NCBI GenBank assembly: GCA_963840245.1
Contig: CAWIYI010000010.1
Location: 1 to 64,000, forward strand
From: Bog-473 sp963840245
GTDB lineage: Bacteria > Actinomycetota > Acidimicrobiia > Acidimicrobiales > RAAP-2
Length of the DNA stretch: 64,000 nt
Reading direction: 5' to 3'
Made by a program: the position numbers and the translations under genes. Below, piece after piece: positions 38,830 through 47,097 of this stretch; positions within the stretch are counted from its first letter, which is position 1; each line of letters opens with the position of its first letter. The notes under the pieces are model-generated. The model had not been told where the DNA came from. It saw nothing but the letters and a program-made list of their open reading frames with translations, and searched no databases.

Positions 38830-39633
38830 GTGCCCCCCCGCTCCGAGCCTCCCGCGCCGCCACCCGTGCTCGAGCTGGTCGCCCCGGGCTGGACCCCCGA
38901 GCTCGCCTACCGGCTCGTGCCGGACCTGACCACGTGGCGCCTGACCGGCCCCTCCGGCTCGGTGCGCTTCGCCAAGGTCGCCACCGGCGACCGGAGCCGC
39001 CACCCGACGCTGCGCGGCGAGTCCGAGCGCATGGTCTGGGCCGCGCCCTACCTCCCGGTGCCCGAGGTCGTCGCGCTCGAAGAGTGGGAAGAGGCCACGG
39101 TGCTCTTGACCGAGGCACTGCCGGGGCGTGACGCCACGCATCGCGCGTGGCGCACCGACCTCCCCGCACTGGTGCGGGCCCTCGGCCGGGGGCTGCGCGC
39201 CTTCCACGACGCGGTCGGCGAGGAGTGGTGTCCCTTCCGCTTCGACCTCGCCCGGGCCCTGGCCCACGTCGAGCAACGCGTGAAGACGAACGACATCGGC
39301 CAGTCCGGCTTCCACGAGGAGCACGCCCATCTGAGCCCGGCGGCGGCACTGGTCGAGCTGGAGGCGAGCGCCCCCGCCGACGAGGACCTGGTCGTGTGCC
39401 ACGGCGACTACTGCCCGCCCAACATCTTGTTGGAAGAGGGCCGGGTCACCGGCTACGTCGATCTCGGCGAGCTGGGCGCGGCGGATCGTTGGTGGGACCT
39501 CGCGGTCGGGGCGTGGAGCGTCTCGTGGAATTTCGGGGAGGAGCTCGAGCCCTTGTTCTACGAGAGCTACGGGATCGCCCCCGACCCGGCGCGCATCCGT
39601 TTCTTCCGGTTGCTCTACGACCTCGTGTCCTGA
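38830..39633 (+). CDS. APH(3')-like aminoglycoside phosphotransferase family kinase
   Basis: 267 residues of the protein-kinase-like APH family. Catalytic loop VVCHGDYCPPNILL (Brenner-type HGDxxxxN) followed by metal-binding VTGYVDLGELGAADRWWDLA. N-terminal lysine/glutamate region VRFAKVATGDRSRHPTLRGESERM. This arrangement is that of APH(3') enzymes, but environmental homologues may phosphorylate other small molecules, so resistance cannot be assumed. GTG 38830 follows TACCCT by six bases. Its 3' end overlaps the convergent glycosylase gene by 19 bases. Confidence 0.82.
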   Translation: MPPRSEPPAPPPVLELVAPGWTPELAYRLVPDLTTWRLTGPSGSVRFAKVATGDRSRHPTLRGESERMVWAAPYLPVPEVVALEEWEEATVLLTEALPGRDATHRAWRTDLPALVRALGRGLRAFHDAVGEEWCPFRFDLARALAHVEQRVKTNDIGQSGFHEEHAHLSPAAALVELEASAPADEDLVVCHGDYCPPNILLEEGRVTGYVDLGELGAADRWWDLAVGAWSVSWNFGEELEPLFYESYGIAPDPARIRFFRLLYDLVS

Positions 39634-40322
39634 GCAGAACCGTCCATCAACTGGCGGGCCCGGGTGAACACGGCGTCGAACATGGGCACCGTCAGCTTGC
39701 CGGTGAAGGTGTTCTGCTGGCTCGGGTGGTAGGAGCCGAGCAGCGTCACGCCACCGGGGAGGGGGCTCTCGGCCAGGTGGCCGAAGGCGGGGCGGGGGCG
39801 GAGCCCGTAGTGGGCGGTGACCGCCTGCCAGGCGAACTGCCCCAGGGCCACGACGACCACGGCCTCGCGCAGGAGGGACAACTCGCGGGCGAGGTACGGC
39901 CGGCAGGCGTCGCGCTCCTCGGGGGTGGGCTTGTTGGCGGGCGGCGCGCAGTGCACCGTCGCCGTGATGTAGGCGTCGGTGAGCTCGAGGCCGTCGTCGC
40001 GCCATGTGCTCGTCGGCTGGGAGGCGAAGCCGGCCCGGTGCAGAGCGGCGAAGAGCCAGTCGCCCGATCGATCCCCGGTGAACATGCGGCCCGTCCGGTT
40101 GGCGCCGTGCGCGGCCGGCGCCAGGCCGACCAACACCAGGGACGCGCCAGGATCGCCGAAGCCGGGGACGCCGCGGCCCCAGTACACCTGGCCCGCATAG
40201 GAGGCCCGTCCCGTGCGCGCCACCTCCTCACGCCAGCTCACCAGCCGCGGGCAGCGCCGGCAGGCCGCCACGTCCCGTTGCACCGCGGCCACGGAGTCCC
40301 TCGGCCCACGGTTGGACGTCAC
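39615..40322 (-). CDS. Type 5 uracil-DNA glycosylase (UdgB)
   Basis: 235 residues. Four Cys typical of the 4Fe-4S UDG families: C21 and C24 (CRRC), then in TVHCAPP and DACRPYL. Motif A is GLAPAAHGANRTGRMFTGD, lacking the usual catalytic Asp/Asn and matching family 5 (UDGb); motif C is YHPSQQNTFTGKLT. Excises uracil and hypoxanthine from DNA. GTG 40322 is selected because TAGGCT ends seven bases upstream; its -10 overlaps the -10 of the divergent phosphatase gene. Confidence 0.88.
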   Translation of the reverse strand: MTSNRGPRDSVAAVQRDVAACRRCPRLVSWREEVARTGRASYAGQVYWGRGVPGFGDPGASLVLVGLAPAAHGANRTGRMFTGDRSGDWLFAALHRAGFASQPTSTWRDDGLELTDAYITATVHCAPPANKPTPEERDACRPYLARELSLLREAVVVVALGQFAWQAVTAHYGLRPRPAFGHLAESPLPGGVTLLGSYHPSQQNTFTGKLTVPMFDAVFTRARQLMDGSAQDTRS

Positions 40323-40329
40323 GGCGCAG

Positions 40330-40339
40330 AGCCTACGAT
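40330..40339. promoter_or_regulatory. Overlapping divergent -10 boxes
   Basis: Minus strand TAGGCT (40335-40330) serves the UDG gene at seven bases; plus strand TACGAT (40334-40339) serves the phosphatase gene at eight bases. They share two base pairs, so only one polymerase can bind at a time. Confidence 0.5.
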
Positions 40340-40347
40340 GGGCGATC

Positions 40348-41034
40348 GTGTCCCCGACCGCTCGTTCCGCCTCCGCACGCACCACGACCCGGCGTGGCCG
40401 CAAGGCTCCTCCGGCCACCGTCGTCCTCCTCGTCCGCCACGGCGCCACCCCCACCACGGGCAAGATGCTGCCCGGGCAGGCCGCCGGCCTCCACCTCTCC
40501 GAGAAGGGGAACGCCCAGGCCGCCGCGGCGGCCGAGCGCATCGCCGCCCTGACCAAGTCCCCCACCGCCGTGTACGCGTCGCCGCTGGAGCGCACCCGGG
40601 AGACCGCCGCCCCCATCGCCCGGGCGCTGGGGCTGCGGGTGAGGACCGCACCCGGCCTCGTCGAGGTCGACGTGGGCCACTGGACCGAGAAGCCCCTGGC
40701 CCGCCTCTACCGGAAGCCGGAGTGGCCCACCGTGCAACGCTGGCCCAGCGGATTCCGGTTCCCCGGCGGGGAGTCCTTCGCCGAGATGTCGGTGCGCGCC
40801 ATGGACACCGTCCTCGGCCTCGTGGTCGAGCATCCCGGCCAGACGATCGTCACCGTGTCGCACGCAGACCCGATCAAGGCGATCGTGGCGGCGGCGGCGG
40901 GCATGCCGCTCGACCTGTTGCAGCGGCTGGTGATCTCGCCGTGCTCCATCTCGGCTCTCCTCTTCACCGGCGGCGGCCCGGTGGTGTTGTGCATGAACTC
41001 GCTGGGCACGCTGAACGAGCTGGCGCTGTCGTGA
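40348..41034 (+). CDS. MSMEG_4193-family histidine phosphatase
   Basis: 228 residues. Histidine phosphatase superfamily, TIGR03848 type: VVLLVRHGATPTTGKMLPGQAAGLHLSEKG with the catalytic RHG, SPLERTRETAAPIA, EVDVGHWTEKPL and VSHADPIKAIV for the second His. First gene of the conserved actinobacterial trio with DUF3090 and SCO1664-like genes; substrate unknown. GTG 40348 is used on the basis of TACGAT eight bases upstream. Confidence 0.88.
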   Translation: MSPTARSASARTTTRRGRKAPPATVVLLVRHGATPTTGKMLPGQAAGLHLSEKGNAQAAAAAERIAALTKSPTAVYASPLERTRETAAPIARALGLRVRTAPGLVEVDVGHWTEKPLARLYRKPEWPTVQRWPSGFRFPGGESFAEMSVRAMDTVLGLVVEHPGQTIVTVSHADPIKAIVAAAAGMPLDLLQRLVISPCSISALLFTGGGPVVLCMNSLGTLNELALS

Positions 41035-41047
41035 CGAGGCAGCTGCG

Positions 41048-41569
41048 ATGAGCGACGAGTACGACTTCGACGCGCCGGACCACTGCACGGTCGGCGTCAT
41101 CGGCGAGGTCGGGCAGCGGCTGTTCCTCTTCTACTGCCGCCAGGGCCTGTCCGAGACGACCGTCAAGGTCGAGAAGCAACAGGTGGCGGTGCTGGCCGGC
41201 TACCTCGGGCGCATCGTCAAGGAGCTGGGTCGGCCGGGTCACCTGCCCGAGGACCTCGAGTTCTACGGCACCGAGGAGTTCGAGTGGGTCGTGGGGACCA
41301 TCGGGGTCTCCTACGACGAGGAGCTCGACCGCGTCATCGTGGTCCTCGAGGAGATCGGCGTCGAGGACGAGGACGAGGAGGACGAGGACATGGAGAGCGG
41401 GCACGTGCTCCGCGTCGCCCTGACCCGCGAGCAGGCGGCCGCCTTCGCCATCCACTCCACGCGCCTGGTGGAGGCCGGACGCCCACCCTGCCCGCTGTGC
41501 TCGCTCCCGCTGGACCCCGCCGGGCACGACTGCCCGCGCACCAACGGGCACCGGCCACCGGTGACCTAG
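41048..41569 (+). CDS. DUF3090 family protein
   Basis: 173 residues (TIGR03847). Begins DEYDFDAPDHCTVGVIGEVGQRLFLFY and ends with a zinc-knuckle-like block PCPLCSLPLDPAGHDCPRTNG (C-x2-C...H-x-C). The middle has a strongly acidic stretch (EDEDEEDEDMESG). Function unknown. 13 bases after the phosphatase and 5 before the SCO1664-like gene, clearly one operon. Confidence 0.9.
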   Translation: MSDEYDFDAPDHCTVGVIGEVGQRLFLFYCRQGLSETTVKVEKQQVAVLAGYLGRIVKELGRPGHLPEDLEFYGTEEFEWVVGTIGVSYDEELDRVIVVLEEIGVEDEDEEDEDMESGHVLRVALTREQAAAFAIHSTRLVEAGRPPCPLCSLPLDPAGHDCPRTNGHRPPVT

Positions 41570-41574
41570 CTGCG

Positions 41575-42285
41575 GTGTCCGACGCCGAGGTCGAGCGCGT
41601 CCTCACCGAGGGTGACATGGAGGTCCACGGGCGCATCGCCGGGAGCTCCAACGCGACGCTGCTCGTCACCTGCCGGATGCAGGACGAGGAGCTGCTCGCC
41701 GTCTACAAGCCCTCGAAGGGTGAGCGGCCGCTGTGGGACTTCCCCGGCGGGCTCTTCCGGCGTGAGGTGGCCGCCTACGTGCTCTCCGAGACACTGGGCT
41801 GGGGACTCGTGCCCGAGACGGTCGAGCGTCCCGAGGGCCCGTTCGGCCCCGGCTCGGTGCAGCGGTTCGTCCACGAGGACGGCACCTCGCACTACTTCAC
41901 CCTGCGCGACGAGCCCAAGTGGCACCCCGCGCTCATGCGGATGTGCGCGTTCGACGTCGTGGCCAACAACGCCGACCGCAAGAGCGGGCACGTCCTGCTG
42001 GCCGAGAACCGCCTGTGGGCGATCGACAACGGCCTCTGCTTCAACCGCCAGGACAAGCTGCGCACGGTGATCTGGGACTTCGGCGGGTCACCGCTGGAGC
42101 CCGCCGTGCTCGAAGACCTGGGCCGGCTGGCCCACGACGGGCCGCCGGCCGCGCTGTGCGAGCTGATCGAGCCGTCCGAGGTGGCCGCCACCCTCGACCG
42201 GGTGGCCTGGCTCCTCAGCCTGCGCGCCCTGCCCGAGCTCGTCGACGACGGCGACTGGCCGCCGTACCCCTGGCCGCTCGTCTGA
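41575..42285 (+). CDS. SCO1664 family PI3/4-kinase-like protein
   Basis: 236 residues (TIGR03843). Carries a HipA/PI4-kinase-like catalytic core: LLAVYKPSKGERPLWDFPGGLFRREVAAY (nucleotide Lys and Glu), FDVVANNADRKSGHVLL (catalytic N-x-D-R-x-x-x-H) and WAIDNGLCF (metal Asp). Paired with a phosphatase and a zinc-knuckle protein, it suggests a phosphorylation switch on an unknown substrate. GTG start 41575 chosen because the upstream frame is unrelated. No trace of an adjacent mshC. Confidence 0.88.
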   Translation: MSDAEVERVLTEGDMEVHGRIAGSSNATLLVTCRMQDEELLAVYKPSKGERPLWDFPGGLFRREVAAYVLSETLGWGLVPETVERPEGPFGPGSVQRFVHEDGTSHYFTLRDEPKWHPALMRMCAFDVVANNADRKSGHVLLAENRLWAIDNGLCFNRQDKLRTVIWDFGGSPLEPAVLEDLGRLAHDGPPAALCELIEPSEVAATLDRVAWLLSLRALPELVDDGDWPPYPWPLV

Positions 42286-42351
42286 AACGCCCACCGGCCG
42301 GGTCGAGCCCCAGGCCGGGAAGCCGCCCGAATAGATGACCTGATGCATTGG

Positions 42352-42357
42352 TAATAT
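42352..42357 (+). promoter_or_regulatory. Extended -10 upstream of tauE-like gene
   Basis: TTGG-TAATAT in an AT-rich patch; predicts a leader of about 60 bases. Confidence 0.45.
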
Positions 42358-42425
42358 GAAATCGCTGTGAGAGAGCGGTCGCGGGGATGACCCCGGGGGC
42401 CCTCGTCGAGGCATCCGGAGCCACC

Positions 42426-43364
42426 ATGTCGATCGACCCCTACATCGTCCTCGGGAGCGCAGTGGTGGGATTCCTGGTGGGCATGACCGGCGCCGGCGGC
42501 GGGGCGCTCATGACGCCGATGCTGATTCTCTTCTTCGGCGTCAAGCCGTCCACGGCGATCTCGAGCGACCTGGTCGCCGCCGTCCTCATGCGGCCGGTCG
42601 GCGCCGTGGTGCACATGACGAAGAAGACGGTGAACTACTCGCTGGTGGGCTGGATGGTCCTCGGCTCGGTCCCGTCGGCGCTGCTCGGCGCCTACGTCCT
42701 GCATCTCCTGGGCAACTCCGACGGCGCCGAGAACAACGTGCAGATCTTCCTCGGTGCCGCGCTCCTGCTCGGCGCGTTCGCCATGGTGCTGCGCTACGGG
42801 CTCGACCGGCGGTCGGGCCGGAGCCGCCACGGGCTGATCGGCCAGGTGGTGGTGCGGCCGCTCCCCACCGTGGCCATCGGCGTGCTGGGCGGCTTCGTGG
42901 TGGGCATGACGTCCGTCGGCTCCGGCTCGCTGATGATCGTGCTGCTGCTTTTCCTGTACCCGGTGCTCGGCGCCAACCAGCTCGTCGGCACCGACCTCAC
43001 CCAGGCCGTCCCGTTGACGCTGGCGGCCGCGCTCGGCGCGCTGGCCTTCGGCCACGTCGAATTCGCCGTGACGACCTCCATCGTGCTGGGGAGCGTGCCG
43101 GCCGTGCTCGTGGGCTCGCTGATCTCCTCGCGGGCGCCCGACCGCTACATCCGACCGGTGATCACGTTCGTGATCTTCGCGTCCGGGCTCAAGTACGTCG
43201 GGCTCAGCACCACCGCGCTGGGGTGGACGCTCGGCGCCGTGCTGGTCGGAGTCGGCGTCGTCTGGCTCGCCTACCTCCGCCCGCGGCGGGCCGGGCTCGA
43301 CCTCTCCGCCGCCGGCGCACCCGAACCCCCCGTGTCGCTCGAGGGCGCAGCACAACCGCGTTGA
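42426..43364 (+). CDS. TauE/SafE family sulfite/anion exporter
   Basis: 312 residues, eight predicted membrane helices in two repeats. Each repeat opens with the family motif: VVGFLVGMTGAGGGALMTPML near the N-terminus and GGFVVGMTSVGSGSLMIVLLL after the central loop; SSDLVAAVLMRPVGAVVH is typical. Exports sulfite, organosulfonates or related anions. ATG 42426 has GGAG five bases upstream; an upstream ATG at 42387 would add 13 residues. Confidence 0.87.
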   Translation: MSIDPYIVLGSAVVGFLVGMTGAGGGALMTPMLILFFGVKPSTAISSDLVAAVLMRPVGAVVHMTKKTVNYSLVGWMVLGSVPSALLGAYVLHLLGNSDGAENNVQIFLGAALLLGAFAMVLRYGLDRRSGRSRHGLIGQVVVRPLPTVAIGVLGGFVVGMTSVGSGSLMIVLLLFLYPVLGANQLVGTDLTQAVPLTLAAALGALAFGHVEFAVTTSIVLGSVPAVLVGSLISSRAPDRYIRPVITFVIFASGLKYVGLSTTALGWTLGAVLVGVGVVWLAYLRPRRAGLDLSAAGAPEPPVSLEGAAQPR

Positions 43365-43407
43365 CCACCGCCGGTGGGGGCGGTTGCTCCCGCCCGGCGC
43401 GCCAGTG

Positions 43408-44511
43408 TCAGGGGATGTGGTAGCCGAGCGTCTGCAGCTCGCCGATGACCTGCTGGGCCACCAACTGCCCCCCGCCCGGGGTGAGGTGCGTGCCGTCGGG
43501 TGTGCGCACGTTGACGACCTGGCCGGCCGCGTTGGTGACGAACGCCGTGTAGCTCCCCTGCGCGGTCCCCAGGGAGCGGTCGGTGCTGAGGTAGGTCACG
43601 GCGGGACGGGCCAGGGCCGACTGTTGCTGGACCACCGCGTTCACGTCGGACATCTGCGCGTTGAGCCCGGCGTTCTGCATCGGCGGCATGCCGACCCAGA
43701 CCACGGCGGCCCCCCCGCTCCCGGCGAGCTTCATGAACTGCGCCACCCGTTGCGCGTAGAGCGTGTTCCACTGCGGTGAGGTGTAGGGCACGTCGGGCGG
43801 CCCGAGGAAGTCCTGGGCGTCGTTGGCACCGATCATGACGACGACGACCTGCGGCTGCGCCGTCTTGAGGTCCGCCGTCAGCTCCGCCGGCCAGTTGAAG
43901 TAGTCCGGCCTCGTCAGGCCCGTGCTCTCGCGGGCGTCGAGCGCCGCGCTGACCACGCCGGTGCCGGCGAGGTCGGACTGCAGGGGACCGCCCAGGTCGA
44001 GGCCGATGGAGTCGCCCACGATCAGCACGCGCAGCGGCGCCGCCGCGGTCGGCTCCTTCGGGTTGGGCGGCACCGTGGTCGGGGTGGCGGGGGTCGGGCC
44101 GCCCTTCGGCGCCGTCGTGGAGCCCGGCTTGGCCTGGTGCGGGGACGTGGTCGGCCGCGGCCCTGATGTGATGAGCCCCACCGTCCCTCCGGGCAGGCGG
44201 TTCGAACGGCCCGTGGCCGAGACGATGTGTGAGAGCTGCAGCCCACGGCTGAGCGCGGCCACCGGCCCGGTGACGTCGAGGCTGATCGTCCGGCGGGTGC
44301 CGATCGGCGAGACCTGCGCGTTGTGCTGCAGGGTGGGCGCGAAGAGCAGGAACCACACGGCGAAGGCGGCGACGCCGAGTCCGAGCACGCGGGTCCACGG
44401 CGCGCGCACCCGGCCGTCGACCGGTGCCTCCGGCTCGACGTGCGGACGCGACGGGAGCTCCGACCGGGACTCCTTGGCCGCGTGGCGCGGCGGCGTGCGG
44501 GCGTCGGTCAT
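43408..44511 (-). CDS. SGNH/GDSL hydrolase, membrane-anchored (DUF459-like)
   Basis: 367 residues. One membrane helix (about residues 45-63), a Pro/Thr-rich extracytoplasmic linker (about 110-155), then an SGNH domain: VLIVGDSIGLDL (Ser), GANDAQDF (Asn block III) and PDGTHLTPGG (Asp/His). It follows the MBOAT gene with a four-base overlap (ATGA). MBOAT plus SGNH pairs transfer acyl groups onto exported polysaccharides, as AlgI/AlgJ do in alginate acetylation; this one probably acts outside the membrane. Confidence 0.86.
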   Translation of the reverse strand: MTDARTPPRHAAKESRSELPSRPHVEPEAPVDGRVRAPWTRVLGLGVAAFAVWFLLFAPTLQHNAQVSPIGTRRTISLDVTGPVAALSRGLQLSHIVSATGRSNRLPGGTVGLITSGPRPTTSPHQAKPGSTTAPKGGPTPATPTTVPPNPKEPTAAAPLRVLIVGDSIGLDLGGPLQSDLAGTGVVSAALDARESTGLTRPDYFNWPAELTADLKTAQPQVVVVMIGANDAQDFLGPPDVPYTSPQWNTLYAQRVAQFMKLAGSGGAAVVWVGMPPMQNAGLNAQMSDVNAVVQQQSALARPAVTYLSTDRSLGTAQGSYTAFVTNAAGQVVNVRTPDGTHLTPGGGQLVAQQVIGELQTLGYHIP

Positions 44512-45938
44512 CAGAAGCGGTAGTAGATGAAGGGCGCGACGCCGACCGGACCGAAGGTGGTGATGCCGAGGAGGGCGACGCCGAGCAGTGCGACCTGGAC
44601 GGCGGCCTTCTGGCGGGAGAACGATGCCTGCAGGCGGTCCACCCTCATGATGGGCACGAACTGCAGGGCGATGGTGCCGAGCACGGTGACGACGAGCAGC
44701 GGTGTGACCAGCGGGGACGCCTCACCCCAGCCGCTGAACACGCGACCGATCAGGGCGAAGGCCTGCGACATGCCGGTGGCATTGAAGAACACCCAGCCCA
44801 AGCAGACGTACTGGAAGGTCAGGAACCGCTGGACCCACACCCGAACCGGCCCGTCCGCCACGCCCGGCAGCCCGCGCCGCTCCCGGCTGGTGCGGCGCAG
44901 GTGCCCGAAGCTCTGCCCCAAGCCCTGCAGGGCGCCCCAGGCCACGAACGTCCAGGCCGCCCCGTGCCAGAGCCCGCCCAGCACCATGGTGATCATGATG
45001 TTGCGAATGGTCTGGACCTGGCCGTTGGCGCTCCCGCCCAGGGGGATGTAGAGGTAGTCGCGCAGCCAGCGCGAGAGCGTCATGTGCCAGCGCCGCCAGA
45101 AGTCCTGCAGGTTCCGCGCCGTGTAGGGCGCGTCGAAGTTCTGCGGGAACCGGAACCCGAGCAGCATGGCGAGGCCGATGGCGATGTCGGTGTAGCCGCT
45201 GAAGTCGCAGTAGATCTGCACCGCGTAGCCCCAGGCGGCGAAGATCGCCTCGGGTGCGGAGTGCTGGCTCGGCGCGGTGAAGACCGGTGTCACGATCGCG
45301 CTCGAGACGTAGGACGAGATCACGACCTTCTTGAAGAGGCCGGCCAAAATGAGCCAGAAGGCGCGCGAGTAGTCCACCGAGTTGGCGTCGCGGCGCGTGC
45401 GGATCTGGGGCAGCAGCTCGCCACCCCGCACGATCGGACCGGCCAGGAGGTGGGGGAAGAACGAGATGTAGACGGCGAAGTCGAGCGGCTTGGCCGGCTC
45501 GAGCTGGCGCCGGTAGATGTCGACCACGTAGCTGATCGCCATGAAGGTGAAGAAGGAGATGGCGATGGGCAACGCCACCTGGAGGAGGGGGACCGCCCGC
45601 CCCAACCCCAGCGCGTGGGTCAGGTTGTCGAGATTCACCGAGACGAAGCCGAAGTACTTGAACCAGCCGAGGATGGCCAGCAGGGCGCCGACCGACACCC
45701 CCATGGCGATACGCCGGGAGCGCTCGCTGCGGGTCGCCGTCACCCAGGCGCCGCCGGTGTACGCGACCACCGTCGTCGTGAGCAGGAGCAGGCAGTAGCT
45801 CCAGCCCACCCACCCGTAGAACACGTAGCTCAGGCCGATCATGGACAGCTTCCACCAGCCCGCATGCGGGTTGAGGAGCCAGTTCACCGTGAAGGCGATG
45901 GCGAAGAAGATGGCGAAGTCGATGGTGGGAAAGAGCAT
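44511..45938 (-). CDS. MBOAT O-acyltransferase (AlgI/DltB-like)
   Basis: 475 residues, about eleven membrane helices. MBOAT signature: FPHLLAGPIVRGGELLPQI, CDFSGYTDIAIGLAMLLGF, NFDAPYTARNLQDFWRRWHMTLS and the catalytic His in VLGGLWHGAAWTFV. Moves acyl groups from the cytoplasm to a partner on the outer face, here the adjoining SGNH protein. The acceptor (exopolysaccharide, teichoic acid or glycolipid) is not encoded nearby. Confidence 0.92.
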   Translation of the reverse strand: MLFPTIDFAIFFAIAFTVNWLLNPHAGWWKLSMIGLSYVFYGWVGWSYCLLLLTTTVVAYTGGAWVTATRSERSRRIAMGVSVGALLAILGWFKYFGFVSVNLDNLTHALGLGRAVPLLQVALPIAISFFTFMAISYVVDIYRRQLEPAKPLDFAVYISFFPHLLAGPIVRGGELLPQIRTRRDANSVDYSRAFWLILAGLFKKVVISSYVSSAIVTPVFTAPSQHSAPEAIFAAWGYAVQIYCDFSGYTDIAIGLAMLLGFRFPQNFDAPYTARNLQDFWRRWHMTLSRWLRDYLYIPLGGSANGQVQTIRNIMITMVLGGLWHGAAWTFVAWGALQGLGQSFGHLRRTSRERRGLPGVADGPVRVWVQRFLTFQYVCLGWVFFNATGMSQAFALIGRVFSGWGEASPLVTPLLVVTVLGTIALQFVPIMRVDRLQASFSRQKAAVQVALLGVALLGITTFGPVGVAPFIYYRF

Positions 45939-46091
45939 CGGGAGCGATCAGCAGCGGATTGCGCCGAATGTACTGCCGGTCGCCCGCCCTGAGCGTGCAC
46001 ACGTCCCGGAGTGAACCCGGACCAGCCGGCTCAACGCTCCCTACCCTGCCCCACCGCCCGCCCACGCCCAATTCTCTCAGGCGGGCGGGTG

Positions 46092-46113
46092 TCCGGGGCC
46101 TCAGGACCCCGGA
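46092..46113 (-). terminator. Hairpin after etfA
   Basis: Perfect 7-bp stem TCCGGGG / CCCCGGA with an 8-base loop, 12 bases beyond the etfA stop, between etfBA and the MBOAT operon. No T-run. Confidence 0.55.
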
Positions 46114-46124
46114 TTCAGCCGGAC

Positions 46125-47096
46125 TCAGCCCTTGGCCTTCAGCGCCTCGATGAGCGCCGGCAGCACCTTGTGCACGTCGCCGACGATGCCGAGGTCGGCC
46201 ACCGAGAAGATCGGCGCCTCCTGGTCCTTGTTGATGGCGATGATGTTCTTGGAGCCCTTCATCCCGACCAGGTGCTGGGTGGCGCCCGAGATCCCGCACG
46301 CCACGTAGACGGTCGGCTTCACGGTCTTCCCGGTCTGGCCGACCTGGTGCGAGTAGGGCACCCAGCCGGCGTCGACGATGGCGCGGCTGGCGCCCGCCGC
46401 GCCGTGGAGGAGCTTGGCCAGCTCTTCGATCAGCGCGTAGTTGGCGGCCTCGCCCAGCCCGCGGCCCCCCGAGACGACGACCGCCGCCTCGTCCAGTTTG
46501 GGACCGCTGCGCTCCTCGACGTGGCGCTCGACCACCTTGGCCGTGTCGGTGGCGGCGACGTCGGGCACCGGGGCGGCGACGACCGCGGCCGCGGCCCCGC
46601 CCGAGGGCTCCGCGGCGAACGACTTGGCCCGGATCACGAAGATGGCCGGGCCCTCTCCCGTGAAGCGCGCCGTCACGATCTGGTTGCCGCCGAACGCCGG
46701 GTGCAGGCTCGACAACCCACCGTCGCTCTCCACCAGGCCGGTCACGTTGGTCAGCACCGGGCGGCCGAGCTTGGCCGAGAGCCGGCCCGCCACGTCACGG
46801 CCCTCGTAGGTGGCGGGAATCAGGATGGCGTCGGGCGTGTTGCCGCCCTGGACGAGCGCGGCCAGCGCGGCGGCCACCGGCACGCCGGGCAGCGTGCCAC
46901 CCAGGTCACCCACGTCGTAGAGCGTGGTCGCGCCGTACTCCCCGAGCGGACCGGCCAGCGCTGCCGCATCGGCACCCCAGGCCACGGCTTCGACCGTGGA
47001 GGCGACCGCGCGGGCCTCGGTCAGCAGCTCGAGCGTGACCGGCGTCGGCCCGCTGTCGCCCGTTTCGGCCAGCACCCACACCTTGTCGATCGCCAT
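46125..47096 (-). CDS. etfA: Electron transfer flavoprotein alpha subunit
   Basis: 323 residues. N-terminal adenine-nucleotide hydrolase-like domain, then the FAD-binding C-terminal domain with VVVSGGRGLGEAANYALIEE, VPYSHQVGQTGKTVKPTVYVACGISGATQH and SKNIIAINKDQEAPIFSVADLGIVGD. ETF heterodimers collect electrons from acyl-CoA dehydrogenases and pass them to the quinone pool. Lies one base after etfB in an operon. Standard, not bifurcating-type, as far as can be read. Confidence 0.95.
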   Translation of the reverse strand: MAIDKVWVLAETGDSGPTPVTLELLTEARAVASTVEAVAWGADAAALAGPLGEYGATTLYDVGDLGGTLPGVPVAAALAALVQGGNTPDAILIPATYEGRDVAGRLSAKLGRPVLTNVTGLVESDGGLSSLHPAFGGNQIVTARFTGEGPAIFVIRAKSFAAEPSGGAAAAVVAAPVPDVAATDTAKVVERHVEERSGPKLDEAAVVVSGGRGLGEAANYALIEELAKLLHGAAGASRAIVDAGWVPYSHQVGQTGKTVKPTVYVACGISGATQHLVGMKGSKNIIAINKDQEAPIFSVADLGIVGDVHKVLPALIEALKAKG

Positions 47097-47097
47097 C

